Below are positions 1 through 10,700 of a DNA stretch of 64,000 bases, one piece after another (positions within the stretch are counted from its first letter, which is position 1; every line of letters begins with the position of its first letter). Location: assembly GCA_049282265.1 (NCBI GenBank), contig JBAPTR010000162.1:1-64000 (forward strand). Reading direction: 5' to 3'. Below the pieces are notes generated by a model, which searched no databases, had not been told where the DNA came from, and saw only the letters and a program-made list of their open reading frames with translations. The translations under genes were made by a program, and so were the position numbers. The DNA is from CAYUCJ01 sp049282265 (GTDB taxonomy: Bacteria; Desulfobacterota; DSM-4660; Desulfatiglandales; Desulfatiglandaceae).

Positions 1-424
1 ATGTTCCAGAAGCTACGCTCCCTCCGTCGTCCATGACTCCGGTCGCTGCGGATTTCGGCCCTTCCACTGTCCTGTTCCAGGGCCGAATTGACGCCGCTTC
101 AGGAACATCCCGTTCACCTGCTCTTCATACGCGAAACTCTGTGCCGTCCCAAATCGGAACTCAGGAGCAGAACCTGAGGGTCTTTTTCAGACGCTTTCTC
201 ATAGTGCACTTGACACCAAACACCGACATGGACGGCTATTTGGGGTTTACGCCGCCGGAAGCCCTGGCGCTCTCCAATGGCTACCCTTAAACTCCAAATC
301 GGCGTCCATCTCCTCCGATGTATTTAGAAAGCGTCTGAAAAAGAGTGTCAGGTTCGGCTCCTCTTCGAACCGCACAGGCTGCCGCTCGCGGCATAAACCA
401 GCTTTTTACGAAGTCATCAATTTA
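1..424. repeat. Palindromic intergenic element, copy 1 (cut by window edge)
   Basis: This is a non-coding element of a family with five copies in the window. A perfect 19-bp inverted repeat pairs 181-199 with 326-344. An imperfect inner pair lies at about 228-250 and 289-309, around the ATGGACGGCTATTTGGGG core. The left flank (about 1-170) is nearly identical to the left flank of copy 3 (about 15500-15669). The right end holds the family's AAACCAGCTTTTTACGAAG and GAAGTCATCA sequence. The short reading frames inside it are not conserved as proteins and run through the palindrome. The true left end may lie outside the window. Nothing recognisable was seen in the remaining 425-623. Confidence 0.85.
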
Positions 425-623
425 TGAACCAGCAGAGCGAAGCGATTTCATCATTCGATGTTCAATCTTCAGCGCTCGATGTTCGACGTTTAAAAAAGGC
501 TTCGCTCTTCAGCCACACTTTGAGCTTCACCCAGGCAAAACCAATTATCTCTGAACACGCCCAAAGAACGTGGTTCTAAAATTGAATAAAGGGGGTCCTC
601 CACCAGAGCCAATTTCCATCTTC

Positions 624-1514
624 TCACACGCGCTCAATCTCTTCAGTCCCGAACAGGCCATAGGGCTTTACCATCAGGACCAGGACCAGGACCATAAAGG
701 GGAACACTTCATTTATTGCGGGTATATAGGGATCCAGATATCCGGCGGAGAGGAATTCCAGAACACCCACGATAAGGCCCCCGATGATGGCCCCCAGTAT
801 ACTGTCCAGCCCCCCGAAGATAACGGCAGGCAATACCTTGAGACCGATATAACTCAGATCCACGCCCACGCCTCCGATATTGCCCACCAGGATGCCGCCT
901 ATGGAGGAGACAACGGCGGCAATACACCAGCTGATGGCAAAGACCCGTTTCACGGAAATGCCCATACTCTGGGAGGCCGTCTGATGGTCAGCCACAGCTC
1001 TCATGAAGATGCCCGTGCGTGCATACTTAAAAAAGGCGGCAAAAAAGCTCAACAGAAGAACGGAAATCCCCATGCTCCAGACATAAAGATAGGTGAGCTT
1101 GACGCCGAATAGATCGATGGGTTCTTCGGGAAAAATGTTGAACTGCCTGATATCATTGCCCCACAGCATGATCACCCCGCCTCTCAGTATGTATGTGAGG
1201 CCCAGGGTCACCATGATAACCGAAATGATGGGTTCTCCAATAAGTGGCCTGAGGACAAGGCGTTCAACAGCAAGACCCAGGAGGACCGAAAAGGCCATGG
1301 TGATCATGAAGGAGACAAAGAAGTTGAGTCCGAAGTCCAGGGTCATGGAAAGACAAACATAGGCCCCCACCATGAGGAACTCGCCCTGGGCCAGATTCAG
1401 AATAGAGGTGGATTTGTAAATCAGGACGAAACCCAGGGCCACAAGCGCGTAGATAGATCCCATGGAAAGTCCCGACAGGAAAAACTGCATAAAAAACAGA
1501 AACTCTCTTGGCAA
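624..1514 (-). CDS. livH: Branched-chain amino acid-type ABC transporter permease (LivH family)
   Basis: This is a polytopic inner-membrane permease of the LivH family, about 296 aa, with multiple hydrophobic segments. The N-terminus has the typical FLSGLSMGSIYALVALG segment followed by NLAQGEF, and the C-terminal half has the IGLKVLPAVIFGGLDSILG region. It would form the transmembrane channel with a LivM partner, which is not in this window. The start is the TTG at 1514, just after the ligase stop at 1516 and behind a purine-rich GGGGGG. An ATG at 1490 is an alternative. It is the last gene of a leftward operon with an ABC ATPase and an acyl-CoA ligase, so the substrate may be a carboxylic or aromatic acid rather than an amino acid. 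That substrate is inference. Confidence 0.9.
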   Translation of the reverse strand: MPREFLFFMQFFLSGLSMGSIYALVALGFVLIYKSTSILNLAQGEFLMVGAYVCLSMTLDFGLNFFVSFMITMAFSVLLGLAVERLVLRPLIGEPIISVIMVTLGLTYILRGGVIMLWGNDIRQFNIFPEEPIDLFGVKLTYLYVWSMGISVLLLSFFAAFFKYARTGIFMRAVADHQTASQSMGISVKRVFAISWCIAAVVSSIGGILVGNIGGVGVDLSYIGLKVLPAVIFGGLDSILGAIIGGLIVGVLEFLSAGYLDPYIPAINEVFPFMVLVLVLMVKPYGLFGTEEIERV

Positions 1515-1515
1515 C

Positions 1516-3519
1516 CTACATCCCCCCTTTGAACCTGCTGAAGAAACCTTTCCTTTTCAACAGATCCTGATAGGCTTCTTCCGGTTTCATCGCCCGAATC
1601 GTCAGGTTTGTTCGCAGCAGGGCAGTCTTGCCATCCTGATATCGGATGACTGTTTCGATGGGCATCTCCTCCACGTCACTGTAAAGGCCTGCGATCTCCT
1701 TCACATATTTCTCATTGATAAAACCACGGCGTATCTTCCTGGTACGCGTCAGCTCTTCATCATCCGGGTCCAATTCTTTGTAGAGGAGCAGGAATTTGGC
1801 GATCCTGGCCTTCTCGGGCAGGGAGGCATTCACCCGCACAACCTCCCGTTCGATCAGGTCGTAAACCTCGGGTTTTGCAGCCAGATCGGAATAGGTGGTA
1901 TAGCTGATCCTGTTCTCTTCAGCCCATTTGCCCACATGCTTGAAATCAATGCAGATGATTGCGCTCACATATTCCCGGGCATGTCCAAGCACGACGGCTT
2001 CCACAACATACGGACAGAACTTCAGCTTATTCTCAATGAACATGGGGGAAAACCGGGCCCCGCCCATTAGGTGCATCAGGTCCTTGACCCGGTCGATAAT
2101 CACCAGATGCCCCTCGGGCGTAAAGTAACCCGCATCCCCGGAGTGCATCCATCCATCAATAATGGTTTCCTTCGTGGCCTCCTCATTCTTGAGATAACCC
2201 TGAAAAAGGCCGGGACCGGATGAGAGGACCTCTCCCACGCCCTCTTCATCAGGCTCGAATATGGATATCCTGGCCGCGGAAACGGGGATGCCGACCGAAT
2301 CAAAATTAATGTCGCCGTCATGGTGTATTGTGGAATACCCGGCCACCTCCGTCTGTCCGTAGATCTGCTTCAGATTGATGCCGAGTGCGTGAAAAAAGCG
2401 AAACACGTCAGGGCCGAGGGCCGCGCCGCCGGTCATGGCCGTCCGGACTCTTGAGAAACCCAGGCGATCCCGCAGGGCCCTGAACATGGCTGCATAGGCC
2501 AGCCAATAGATGATTCTCCAGCCCAGGGGAGGATGCTTTTTTTCAAACTTGAAATCGGCCCAGCGATATCCAATGGGGAGGCACAGGTTGTAAACAAGTT
2601 TCTTAAAAAAGGACGCGTCCAAATGCTTGACCATGACCTGGCGGGAAAGGCCCTCCCACATGGGGGGCCCCGCCACCATCAGGCTGGGAGCGATCTCGTA
2701 GAGGTCGGCCATGGAGGTTTCCGACTCCTCCGGAAAATTCACAGTGTAAGCGGAGTAAAGGGCGGAAAAAACGCTCATGGTCTGTTCCACGATCCATGGC
2801 AGGGGGATAAAGGAAAGAAACTGATCATCCGGCTCTTTGGGGTCCACTTCATTCAGAGAGCCCACCATACTCAGGATATTCCTGTAAGTAAGCAGGGTTC
2901 CTTTCGGGCTTCCGGTCGTGCCTGAAGTGTAACAGATCATGGCCAGATCCTCTTCCCCGATGGCCCCGACGTTCAGATCAAAAAGGGCTGGTTGTTGCAG
3001 GCCGATTTCCCGGCCCAAGCGTTCCACCTCGCGGAAATCAATCAGGGTTTCATCTTCGTAATCCCATAACCCTTTGGGGTCCGTGTAAATGATTTTCCTG
3101 ACGCGGGGGAGTTTTTCCTTGAGATCCAGGATCTTGTCGACCTGTTCCTGATCTTCCGCCACGATCATGGTGGCTTCCGAATGGTCGATAATGTAGGCGA
3201 CCTCACTGAGGATAGAGTCCTTGAAAATGCCGAACGGCACGCCCCGGGCTGCCTGTGCGCCCAGTTCGGCGTAGACCCATTCCGGACGATTTCCGCCCAT
3301 AATGCCCAGTGTTTCCCCAGGATTCAATCCGAGGGATATCAGGCCCAGGGAAAAATCGCGCACATGGTCCAGGTATTCTCTCCAGGTCACGGACTGCCAG
3401 ATGCCGAATTCTTTTTCACGGAGGGCCACCCTCGAGTCGCCGAACCGATCGGCATTCCTGATAAGGAGCAAAGGGAGGGTCAGTTCCGATTTTTTCGGAG
3501 GGGAATCGGCTGCGTTCAT
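1516..3519 (-). CDS. AMP-dependent acyl-CoA synthetase/ligase (long-chain FAA1-like)
   Basis: A 667-aa ANL-superfamily ligase that activates a carboxylic acid as acyl-AMP and then transfers it to CoA. The phosphate-binding loop is MICYTSGTTGSPKGT. The A5-type motif is GQTEVAGYS and the hinge region is GWMHSGDAGYFTPEGHLVIID followed by RVKDL. Length and the extra middle region fit the long-chain (FAA1) group rather than short acetyl-CoA synthetases. The gene lies between livG and livH with 1 bp to livH. Ligases of this type often sit inside Liv-type transporter operons of aromatic- and fatty-acid-degrading bacteria, which suggests uptake coupled to CoA activation. The actual substrate cannot be read from the sequence. 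Confidence 0.9.
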   Translation of the reverse strand: MNAADSPPKKSELTLPLLLIRNADRFGDSRVALREKEFGIWQSVTWREYLDHVRDFSLGLISLGLNPGETLGIMGGNRPEWVYAELGAQAARGVPFGIFKDSILSEVAYIIDHSEATMIVAEDQEQVDKILDLKEKLPRVRKIIYTDPKGLWDYEDETLIDFREVERLGREIGLQQPALFDLNVGAIGEEDLAMICYTSGTTGSPKGTLLTYRNILSMVGSLNEVDPKEPDDQFLSFIPLPWIVEQTMSVFSALYSAYTVNFPEESETSMADLYEIAPSLMVAGPPMWEGLSRQVMVKHLDASFFKKLVYNLCLPIGYRWADFKFEKKHPPLGWRIIYWLAYAAMFRALRDRLGFSRVRTAMTGGAALGPDVFRFFHALGINLKQIYGQTEVAGYSTIHHDGDINFDSVGIPVSAARISIFEPDEEGVGEVLSSGPGLFQGYLKNEEATKETIIDGWMHSGDAGYFTPEGHLVIIDRVKDLMHLMGGARFSPMFIENKLKFCPYVVEAVVLGHAREYVSAIICIDFKHVGKWAEENRISYTTYSDLAAKPEVYDLIEREVVRVNASLPEKARIAKFLLLYKELDPDDEELTRTRKIRRGFINEKYVKEIAGLYSDVEEMPIETVIRYQDGKTALLRTNLTIRAMKPEEAYQDLLKRKGFFSRFKGGM

Positions 3520-3597
3520 CTTTCTCCTGTTGGCCCGAAATTCTCATCCCGCGATACGCGAGGCTCAGATGGTGAACCTGCCCGTGAGAACCCCGTC

Positions 3598-4521
3598 CTA
3601 GAGACGGGAATAGGTTATTTCGTCATCGCCCAGGTAGGCACTAACAACCTCCGGATTTTCTTGAATTTCCCTGGGACGGCCTTCGGCGATTTTTCTTCCA
3701 AACTCCAGGACGCAAACACGGTCCGAGATATCCATGACAACACCCATATCATGCTCAACGAGAATGATGCTCACGCCCCACATACTGTTCACATTGATGA
3801 CAAATCGGGCCATATCTTCAGTCTCCTCAAGATTCATCCCGGCCATGGGTTCATCCAAGAGGAGCACCTCCGGGCGCATGGCCAGGGCCCTCGCAAGTTC
3901 CACCCTTTTCTGGAGACCATAAGGAAGGGTACCAACCACCTGTTTCCGAATGGCCTCAATCTCCAGGAGATCAATGATCTTTTCCTCGATCTCCTTTCTG
4001 AGTTCCAGTTCCTCCCTAATGGTTCGACCATAATAGAGCATGTCGGAAAATATCCCTGATTTGAGAAAGGTGTGCCGACCTAACTTGATGTTGTCCAGGA
4101 CAGTCATACCCTTGAAGAGTTCTATATTCTGAAAGGTGCGGGCGATGCCCCGCTTGGCAATGGTATGGGTGGGAACGCCGGTGATGTCTTCCCCCTTATA
4201 GAGTATCCGACCCCTTTGAGGGTTGTAAAACCGGCTGATACAATTCAGGATGCAGGTTTTTCCCGCGCCGTTGGGGCCGATAATGGCAAAAATCTCACCC
4301 TGTATCAGCCGGGTGCTGATCCCGTTCAGTGCCGTCACGCCCCCGAAGGACAATGACAGGTCCTCAATTTCCAGGATGACCTTGCCGTCCATAGACTTCT
4401 TGTTCGCAAAAGCCGGGTTAAACTCAGGGTTTTCGATTCTGTTCAGATGAAAAGGGTGCACTTCACCCTGTTGAATTGAATAGATCTGGCGATATAGCTT
4501 TAAAAGCGGGAGGAGATGCAC
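3598..4521 (-). CDS. livG: Branched-chain amino acid-type ABC transporter ATPase (LivG family)
   Basis: Cytoplasmic ATPase subunit of the Liv-type transporter. Visible motifs are Walker A GPNGAGKT, the Q-loop region ARTFQNIELF, an ABC signature degraded to LPYGLQKRVELARAL, Walker B EVLLLDEPMAGM, and the switch VEHDMGVV. The LivG-specific insert after the Q-loop is present. The frame opens with about 43 residues before MDGKVILEIEDLSLSFGG, which is where the family normally begins, so translation may start at that internal Met rather than at 4521. It is the first gene of the leftward operon; a promoter candidate lies at 4691-4720. Confidence 0.9.
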   Translation of the reverse strand: MHLLPLLKLYRQIYSIQQGEVHPFHLNRIENPEFNPAFANKKSMDGKVILEIEDLSLSFGGVTALNGISTRLIQGEIFAIIGPNGAGKTCILNCISRFYNPQRGRILYKGEDITGVPTHTIAKRGIARTFQNIELFKGMTVLDNIKLGRHTFLKSGIFSDMLYYGRTIREELELRKEIEEKIIDLLEIEAIRKQVVGTLPYGLQKRVELARALAMRPEVLLLDEPMAGMNLEETEDMARFVINVNSMWGVSIILVEHDMGVVMDISDRVCVLEFGRKIAEGRPREIQENPEVVSAYLGDDEITYSRL

Positions 4522-4690
4522 AAGCGTCGGACAACCGTTAGGAATGTGCGCTATTCACCCTCTTTCATGGGACAGCCGCAGGATCATTTTTCGGGACCAA
4601 TTGCCTATGAACGCCGCTTTATATCTTATGTATGGTGGTTAAGAGACGAAAAGAAACTGTTATGACTGGCCTTTACAATACAATAATATC

Positions 4691-4720
4691 AGTATAGATG
4701 GGATAGGCTTTTCATGTCAA
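4691..4720 (-). promoter_or_regulatory. Sigma70-type promoter of the liv operon
   Basis: Read on the minus strand, TTGACA (4720-4715) is followed after 18 bp by TATACT (4696-4691). The start point would be near 4684, giving a leader of about 160 nt or more before livG. The 4522-4844 gap separates the divergent livG and dnaJ-like genes. It also holds a TTGACA at 4768-4773 that may serve the rightward genes, but with a poor -10 (AGTTTA). Confidence 0.6.
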
Positions 4721-4844
4721 GGACAAACCTTTGATAGAAGGGATATGTTTTGAGGCCAAAGACTATCTTGACATGATTGTTTAGGTGCTTAGTTTAAGAA
4801 ACACGACACAATACCTTGGCGAAACATCAAAATCACGGATAAAC

Positions 4845-5789
4845 ATGCCCGCAAAAGACTATTACACCACATTGGGAGTATCAAAATCGGCCTCCGTCGA
4901 TGAGATCAAGAAGGCCTACCGTAAACTCGCCCTGAAGTATCACCCTGACCACAACAAGGATGATAAGTCCGCCGAGACCCGCTTCAAAGAGATCAGCGAG
5001 GCATACGCCGTTCTCAGCGATTCGGAAAAGCGAAAACAGTATGACACCTTCGGCGCCGAGGGGTTTCAGAATCGTTTCAGTCAGGAAGATATCTTCCGCG
5101 GTTTTGATTTCGGTACCATTTTCAAGGAGTTCGGGTTTGGGGGCGGCAACTCTGAAAATGTTTTCAGCCACATTTTCAGAGGAGGCCCGGGTGGTCCCGG
5201 CCGCAGCCAATTCCGGGCAGCGGGTGGTTCACCTTTTCAGGGGTTCCAGGGACAATCTATGGGCATGAGAGGGCATGACCTGGTTTATGAACTGTCTGTC
5301 ACCTTGGAAGATGTGACCCATGGGGCAAAAAAACTCATCGTCTATGAGCTGGGAGGCCGGGAGCAGAGGGTTTCCGTAAAGATTCCCAAGGGGATCCGTT
5401 CGGGGAAAAAGCTGCGTCTTTCGGGGAAAGGACAACCCGGCATCCAGGGAGGACCATCAGGAGATCTCTTTGTCCAGGTGAGCATCCTGGAGCACAATGT
5501 GTTCAAACGGAAGAATGACGACCTGCATCTGAGACGGGAAATCAGATTCTCGGAGGCCGTTCTGGGAACCGAAATCGAAGTCCCCTCCATTGACCAGAAA
5601 CTCCTGAAATTGAAGATTCCGGTCGGCACCCAGAATGGGGCCAAGTTTAGAATGAAGGGTTACGGTCTTCCCCACATGGGAGAGAACGATCGGGGTGATC
5701 AATTTGTGGAAATCCGTGTGACTGTTCCAAAGAAATTGAACAAGGAACAAAAAGATCTCGTGAAATTGATGGCTGAATCAGGATTGTAA
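4845..5789 (+). CDS. DnaJ-class co-chaperone, CbpA-like (type II, no zinc finger)
   Basis: A 314-aa Hsp40 protein that delivers substrates to DnaK and stimulates its ATPase. The N-terminal J domain (residues 5-70) has the catalytic HPD in KYHPDHNKDD. A Gly/Phe-rich linker follows (FGFGGGNSENVFSHIF, GGPGGPG), then two C-terminal beta-barrel domains with GHDLVYELSVTLEDVTHGAKK and the GDLFVQVSI segment. The four CxxCxGxG zinc motifs of type I DnaJ are absent, so it is CbpA-like. The ATG at 4845 is chosen because MPAKDYYTTLG is the canonical start; the frame is open further upstream. The next gene begins 5 bp after its stop. Confidence 0.9.
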   Translation: MPAKDYYTTLGVSKSASVDEIKKAYRKLALKYHPDHNKDDKSAETRFKEISEAYAVLSDSEKRKQYDTFGAEGFQNRFSQEDIFRGFDFGTIFKEFGFGGGNSENVFSHIFRGGPGGPGRSQFRAAGGSPFQGFQGQSMGMRGHDLVYELSVTLEDVTHGAKKLIVYELGGREQRVSVKIPKGIRSGKKLRLSGKGQPGIQGGPSGDLFVQVSILEHNVFKRKNDDLHLRREIRFSEAVLGTEIEVPSIDQKLLKLKIPVGTQNGAKFRMKGYGLPHMGENDRGDQFVEIRVTVPKKLNKEQKDLVKLMAESGL

Positions 5790-5794
5790 GGGTA

Positions 5795-6766
5795 ATGAAA
5801 GCGCTATGTGTATTTTCCGGTGGGCTCGACAGCATGCTCGCCTCGCAGTTGGTCAGGGCCCAGGGAGTGGAAGTCCTGGCCTTTTTTTTTGAGACGCCGT
5901 TCTTTCGTTCCGAAAGGGCCAGAAAATCGGCCGCCCATATCAACCTTCCCCTCAAAGTGGTTGACATTACAGAACGCCATCTGGAGATGGTGCAATCCCC
6001 GAAATACGGCTATGGTGTCAACATGAACCCCTGCATTGACTGCCATGCCCTGATGTTGAGGATAGCAGGGGAATTTCTGGAGCAGGAAAGCGCCGATTTC
6101 GTCATCAGCGGCGAGGTCCTGGGCCAGCGCCCCATGTCCCAGAACAGGATGTCCCTTAACAGGGTCTCCACTGAAAGTGGGCTCGGAAACCTGCTCCTCA
6201 GACCCCTGTCGGCGAAGCACCTGCCCGTGACCCTGCCTGAAGAATCAGGATGGGTGAATCGCGATCTTCTCATGGACATCATGGGCCGCTCCCGAAAGCC
6301 CCAGATGGACCTGGCCCAAAAGTTCCATATCCTTGACTACCCATCACCCGCAGGGGGTTGTCTGCTTACCGAAAAGGCCTTCTCACGGAGGCTCAGCCAC
6401 CTCTTTTCCATCAGGGCTCGACCGCGAATCAATGAAATAGAACTCCTCAAACTGGGCAGGCATTTCAGGATCGATACCGGCACAAAGCTCGTGGTGGGGA
6501 GGAACAGGCAGGAAAACCAGGATATCTTTGCCCTTGCAGGGGAAACAGAGGTGGTCATGATGCCCGTCTCCATTCCCGGGCCGACCGCATTAATGACAGG
6601 GCCCATGTCACCTGCCTTTATTGAGCTGGCCGCGGATATCACCGCCGCCTATAGTGACACTGAAGGGATTGACTCCGCAGAAATAAAAGTGATTTGTGAA
6701 GGAAAAGAGGAACAACTTCCTGTTGTTCCCAAGCCAAAGGAACGCTTCAGATCATTGATGATATAG
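5795..6766 (+). CDS. PP-loop ATPase, tRNA thiouridylase-like
   Basis: A 323-aa protein with an N-terminal PP-loop (ALCVFSGGLDSMLAS), the ATP-pyrophosphatase signature of ThiI/MnmA-like thiolases. It has a CIDCHALM segment and a downstream GGCLLTE segment; one Cys in each could form the catalytic pair. The C-terminal part (from about residue 215, LLKLGRHFRIDTGTKLVVGR) resembles the DUF814/NFACT-R RNA-binding domain. This architecture is usually annotated as a tRNA 2-thiouridylase-like protein in Desulfobacterota. It probably activates a nucleobase by adenylation before sulfur transfer, but the target base is unknown. It is likely co-transcribed with the dnaJ-like gene. Confidence 0.75.
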   Translation: MKALCVFSGGLDSMLASQLVRAQGVEVLAFFFETPFFRSERARKSAAHINLPLKVVDITERHLEMVQSPKYGYGVNMNPCIDCHALMLRIAGEFLEQESADFVISGEVLGQRPMSQNRMSLNRVSTESGLGNLLLRPLSAKHLPVTLPEESGWVNRDLLMDIMGRSRKPQMDLAQKFHILDYPSPAGGCLLTEKAFSRRLSHLFSIRARPRINEIELLKLGRHFRIDTGTKLVVGRNRQENQDIFALAGETEVVMMPVSIPGPTALMTGPMSPAFIELAADITAAYSDTEGIDSAEIKVICEGKEEQLPVVPKPKERFRSLMI

Positions 6767-6776
6767 CCCGCATTTC

Positions 6777-7679
6777 TCACAACCTGAAGAGCCTTGCTAG
6801 AAACGATTTTCGTCTCATCGCCTCCAGTTTATTGACATTTCTATCGAGCGTTTTCTCCTGCAGGTCCAGCTCGGCCTGTATTTTTTCCTTCTGCTCGTTG
6901 AGCTTGTGCGACCTGAGGTCCAGCTCGAGTATGGAAATCTTGTCTTCCCTCGTCATAACATATAGTTCCATCCGGGTGGTCTTGGAATGTAGTTTATCCT
7001 CCCTCGCTTGAATGTCGGCTAATCTCGCCTTTGTGGATCGAATGAGTGACCGCCCGGTTTGAATCTCCTTGAGAACAGCTGTCTGTGATTCCATGGTGGC
7101 AAACAAAGAAACAAAGGCGATCAGGCCGATCAGAAAAATGGCCAGGGAAATCCTCGTCGCTTTCTTGTAGGTTGAAACCAATAGATGAGACAGGGTTTTC
7201 AACCGGACAAGAATATTGTCCAGGGAATCCCCTGCACCGTAAGGCGCCACCTGCCCGTCCACCCGATCTTTCAGGGCATTCAGCCGCTGCTTCAGAAAAT
7301 CCAGTCGATCCTCGAGCTCCCTGGCGACTTTTCCCTCCCTGCAGTGGCTGTTCATGTGATCGTCCGCTTCACCCAAACGGTTGGAGAAAGCGGACAGCTT
7401 TTCAAGAGGCTCATCTATGTCAATGTCGTGCAAAGGCCTGCCTACAAATTGTTCTTTGAGTTCCTCAGACCTTTTTTTCAATACTTCGAGGCTTTTTTGA
7501 ATGGCCATGGCCATTTTCTGAAAAACAAGCCCGTCGCAAAGGTATTCTCCGGCCATATCAAGCAAAACAATCCAATCCTTGAGTTCAGAGAGAGAGGCCT
7601 TTGTCTCGTCTTCCAGGCGATTTTTTACGGATATGTTTTCAGCATCCATTGTTCTTCCAGCACGCAATTTCCAGTCCAT
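6777..7679 (-). CDS. Membrane-anchored coiled-coil protein of unknown function
   Basis: A 300-aa protein not recognised as any family. It is rich in charged, heptad-like helices at about residues 20-170 and again from about 200 to the end (KIQAELDLQEKTLDRNVNKL). A single hydrophobic segment, ISLAIFLIGLIAFVSLFA, lies at about residues 176-193. The last residues are basic (RRKSFLARLFRL). It therefore looks like a one-pass membrane protein with coiled coils on both sides. It is the last gene of the leftward redox cluster, 47 bp after the NuoF-GltD fusion, and converges on the PP-loop gene with a 10-bp gap. A role with the redox complex is only suggested by position. Confidence 0.6.
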   Translation of the reverse strand: MDWKLRAGRTMDAENISVKNRLEDETKASLSELKDWIVLLDMAGEYLCDGLVFQKMAMAIQKSLEVLKKRSEELKEQFVGRPLHDIDIDEPLEKLSAFSNRLGEADDHMNSHCREGKVARELEDRLDFLKQRLNALKDRVDGQVAPYGAGDSLDNILVRLKTLSHLLVSTYKKATRISLAIFLIGLIAFVSLFATMESQTAVLKEIQTGRSLIRSTKARLADIQAREDKLHSKTTRMELYVMTREDKISILELDLRSHKLNEQKEKIQAELDLQEKTLDRNVNKLEAMRRKSFLARLFRL

Positions 7680-7726
7680 CTGCTCAGCTCATAAAGGGAA
7701 CCCGTCTGCCCGGAACATCCGAAAAA

Positions 7727-10700
7727 TCATTCCAGTTTCACATCACACCTCAGACAACGACTGCATTCCCTTCTCGCCGTCTCTTCATCATAGCCCAATT
7801 CCACTTCGGCAAAAGAGGTGGTCCGTTTTTCCGGCGCCAGTTTCGGCATGACCTCCATGGGCTGTTTGATCACTTCCTCCGGGACCTCCATGGTAATCCT
7901 TATTTCTTCCACCTGTTCCTCGCCGGGAGCTCCGCCTCTTTTTTTGGCCAGGAATTTGTCTATTTCAAACGCGGCCCGTTTGCCTGCGGCCAGGGCATCC
8001 ACCACGCGGGCAGGACCCGTAATCGCATCCCCTCCAGCAAAAACGCCGGGAAGGTTGGTTGCGAGCGTCCTCCAATCCGCCTGAATGGTGTTGTGCCGGC
8101 TCTTCATGGATGTTGAAAAACTGAGATCAGGACGTTGGCCGATGGCGGCGAATATGGTGTCATACTCTTGGGCGATGACACATCCGTCAATTGGGATGGG
8201 CCTGCGCCTGCCGCTTTGATCAAATTCCTTCAGTTCGCATTCATCCAGTTCAAAGGCCAGGCGGCCGTTGGCCTCGGTGATGGACTTGGGGGCCACCAGG
8301 ACCTTCAACTCGATCCCTTCCTCCAGAGCATCCTCTATCTCCTCTTCATAGGCCGGCATATCTTTTCTCTCGCGGCGATAGACGATGGTCACCTCAGCTC
8401 CCATCCTCCTGCACGTCCTGGCCACGTCGACAGCCACATTTCCGCCGCCAATCACCGCCACCTTTTTGCCCACATCGGGTGTCGTGCCAAGCTCCACTTC
8501 TCTCAGGAATTCCGCCCCGCCTTTTACACCGGGGAGATCTTCTCCGGGGATCCGGGTGGAAAGGCTTTTGTGCGCGCCGACGGCCACAAAAAGCGCATCG
8601 TAATCTTCCATGAGTTCGTCCATGGAGACATCCCTGCCGACCCTTTGGCCGGTCTTGGCAGTCACCCCGGTTTTCAAAATGAAATCAATTTCTTGGTCCA
8701 GGATATCTCTGGGCAGACGGTATTCCGGAATACCGTAGCGCAGCATGCCGCCGAGCTTTGGAAGTTCCTCGTAAATGGTGGGTTCATAGCCCAGCAGCGC
8801 CAAGTGATAGGAAGCTGCCAACCCCCCGGGGCCACCTCCAATGACCGCCACTTTCTGATCCTTGGGAGGAGCCTTCGTGACCGCAACCGTGAATTCCCGC
8901 TTTCGGGCCATGTCCGCCGCAAAACGCTTGATCTGAGGTATGGCCATGGGTTCATCGGTCTGGCCCCTCAGGCAGACACTGGTACAGGGGTGTGTGCACA
9001 CACGGCCGCAGATACCGGGAAGCGGGTTGTCCTGATAGATCAGCGAAATGGCGTCGTCGTAACGACCTTCCGCCACAAGTGACAAGTACCCGGGCACCTG
9101 CTGGCCCACCGGGCAGGCATTGATGCACTTGGCCTTGAAAAGATGGTCACAGACCCCGGCCGCACACCTTTTTTCCAGGATGTGCTCTTCAAATTCATGA
9201 CGGAAATACCGGAGAGTGGCGAGCACGGGATTCGGGGCTGTCTGTCCAAGGCCGCAAAGGGCCGAGTCCTTCACAAAGGTGGACAACTCTTCCAGTTCGT
9301 CCAGGTCCTCCATGACGCCTTTGCCCTCGGTGATCCTGTTCAATATCTCCAGCATTCTTCTGGTGCCTTCCCGACAGGGCGTGCATTTGCCGCAGGATTC
9401 CTCCTGGCAGAAATCCAGGAAAAACCTCGCCATGTCCACCATACAGGTGGTTTCATCCATGACGATCATACCGCCGGATCCCATGATGGCGCCCACTTTG
9501 GCAATGGCCTCATAATCCGTGGGGGTGTCCAGGAGGTGACCCGGCACACAACCGCCGGAAGGGCCGCCCAACTGCACCGCCTTGAATTTCTTGTTGTCGG
9601 GAATGCCACCCCCGATCTCGTAGATAATCTCCCTGAGCGAGGTCCCCATGGGAACCTCAACTAGACCGATATTGTTGACGGCGCCGCTCAGTGCAAAGAC
9701 CTTTGTCCCTTTGCTCCCTTCAGTTCCTATGGCGGCGTACCAGTCACCCCCGTTCAGGATGATCTGGGCCACATTGGCCAGGGTTTCCACGTTGTTTAAG
9801 ACGCTCGGCTTCTTCCAAAGGCCCTGGTGGGCGGGGAACGGAGGCCTCGGACGGGGCATGCCCCGTTTTCCTTCAATGGAATTCATGAGGGCCGTTTCCT
9901 CGCCGCAGACAAAGGCACCGGCACCCTGGTACACCTCCAGGTCGAAATCAAAACCACTCCCGAGGATGTCCTCTCCCAGGAGCCCGTATTCTCTCGCCTG
10001 GTTGATGGCAATGTCCAGCCTGCGCAAGGCAAGGGGATATTCCGCCCTGCAATAGATGTAGCCCTGGTGTGCCCCGATGGCTTTGGCCGCGATGATCATA
10101 CCTTCCAGAACCGCGTGCGGGTCCGCCTCCAGGACACTTCTATCCATGAAAGCACCGGGATCGCCTTCATCGGCGTTGCAGAGCACATACTTGACATCGT
10201 TTTTCGAACGACTGGCAAACTCCCATTTCAGACCCGTTGGAAACCCCGCGCCTCCGCGTCCTCTGAGGCCGGATTTTTTCATCTCTCCAACAATCTCTTC
10301 CGGGGCCATTTCCAGAAGGGCCTTGGCAGCTCCCTGATAGCCGTCCCGGGCAATGTATTCATCGATCACTTCAGGGTCCAATATCCCACGGTTTCTCAGG
10401 ACTCTCAGGAGTTGCTTGGAAAAGAAGGGAATTTCATTCAACCCGGGAATAGTCTCAAAAGAGGCAGGTTCCACATAGAACAGCCGCTTGACGGGTCTCC
10501 CCTTGAGGAGATGTTCTTCAACAATCTCCGGGACATCCCCTGCTGTTACCCTCTGGTAGAAAATCGCGTCAGGCTGGACAACCAGGACAGGGCCCTGGGC
10601 GCAAAAGCCGTTACACCCGGTCTCAATCACCCGGACCTCCTTGTCCAATCCCCTGGCAACAATCTCTTTTTCGAGTGTTTCTTTCACCTCCACGCTGCCT

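Noticed and set aside
33..554. Short reading frames in the left-edge region
   Set aside because: They run through the palindromic element and have no protein-like character.
4768..4796. Promoter for the dnaJ-like gene
   Set aside because: TTGACA is present, but the -10 candidates (AGTTTA, TAGTTT) are too weak to list as a feature.
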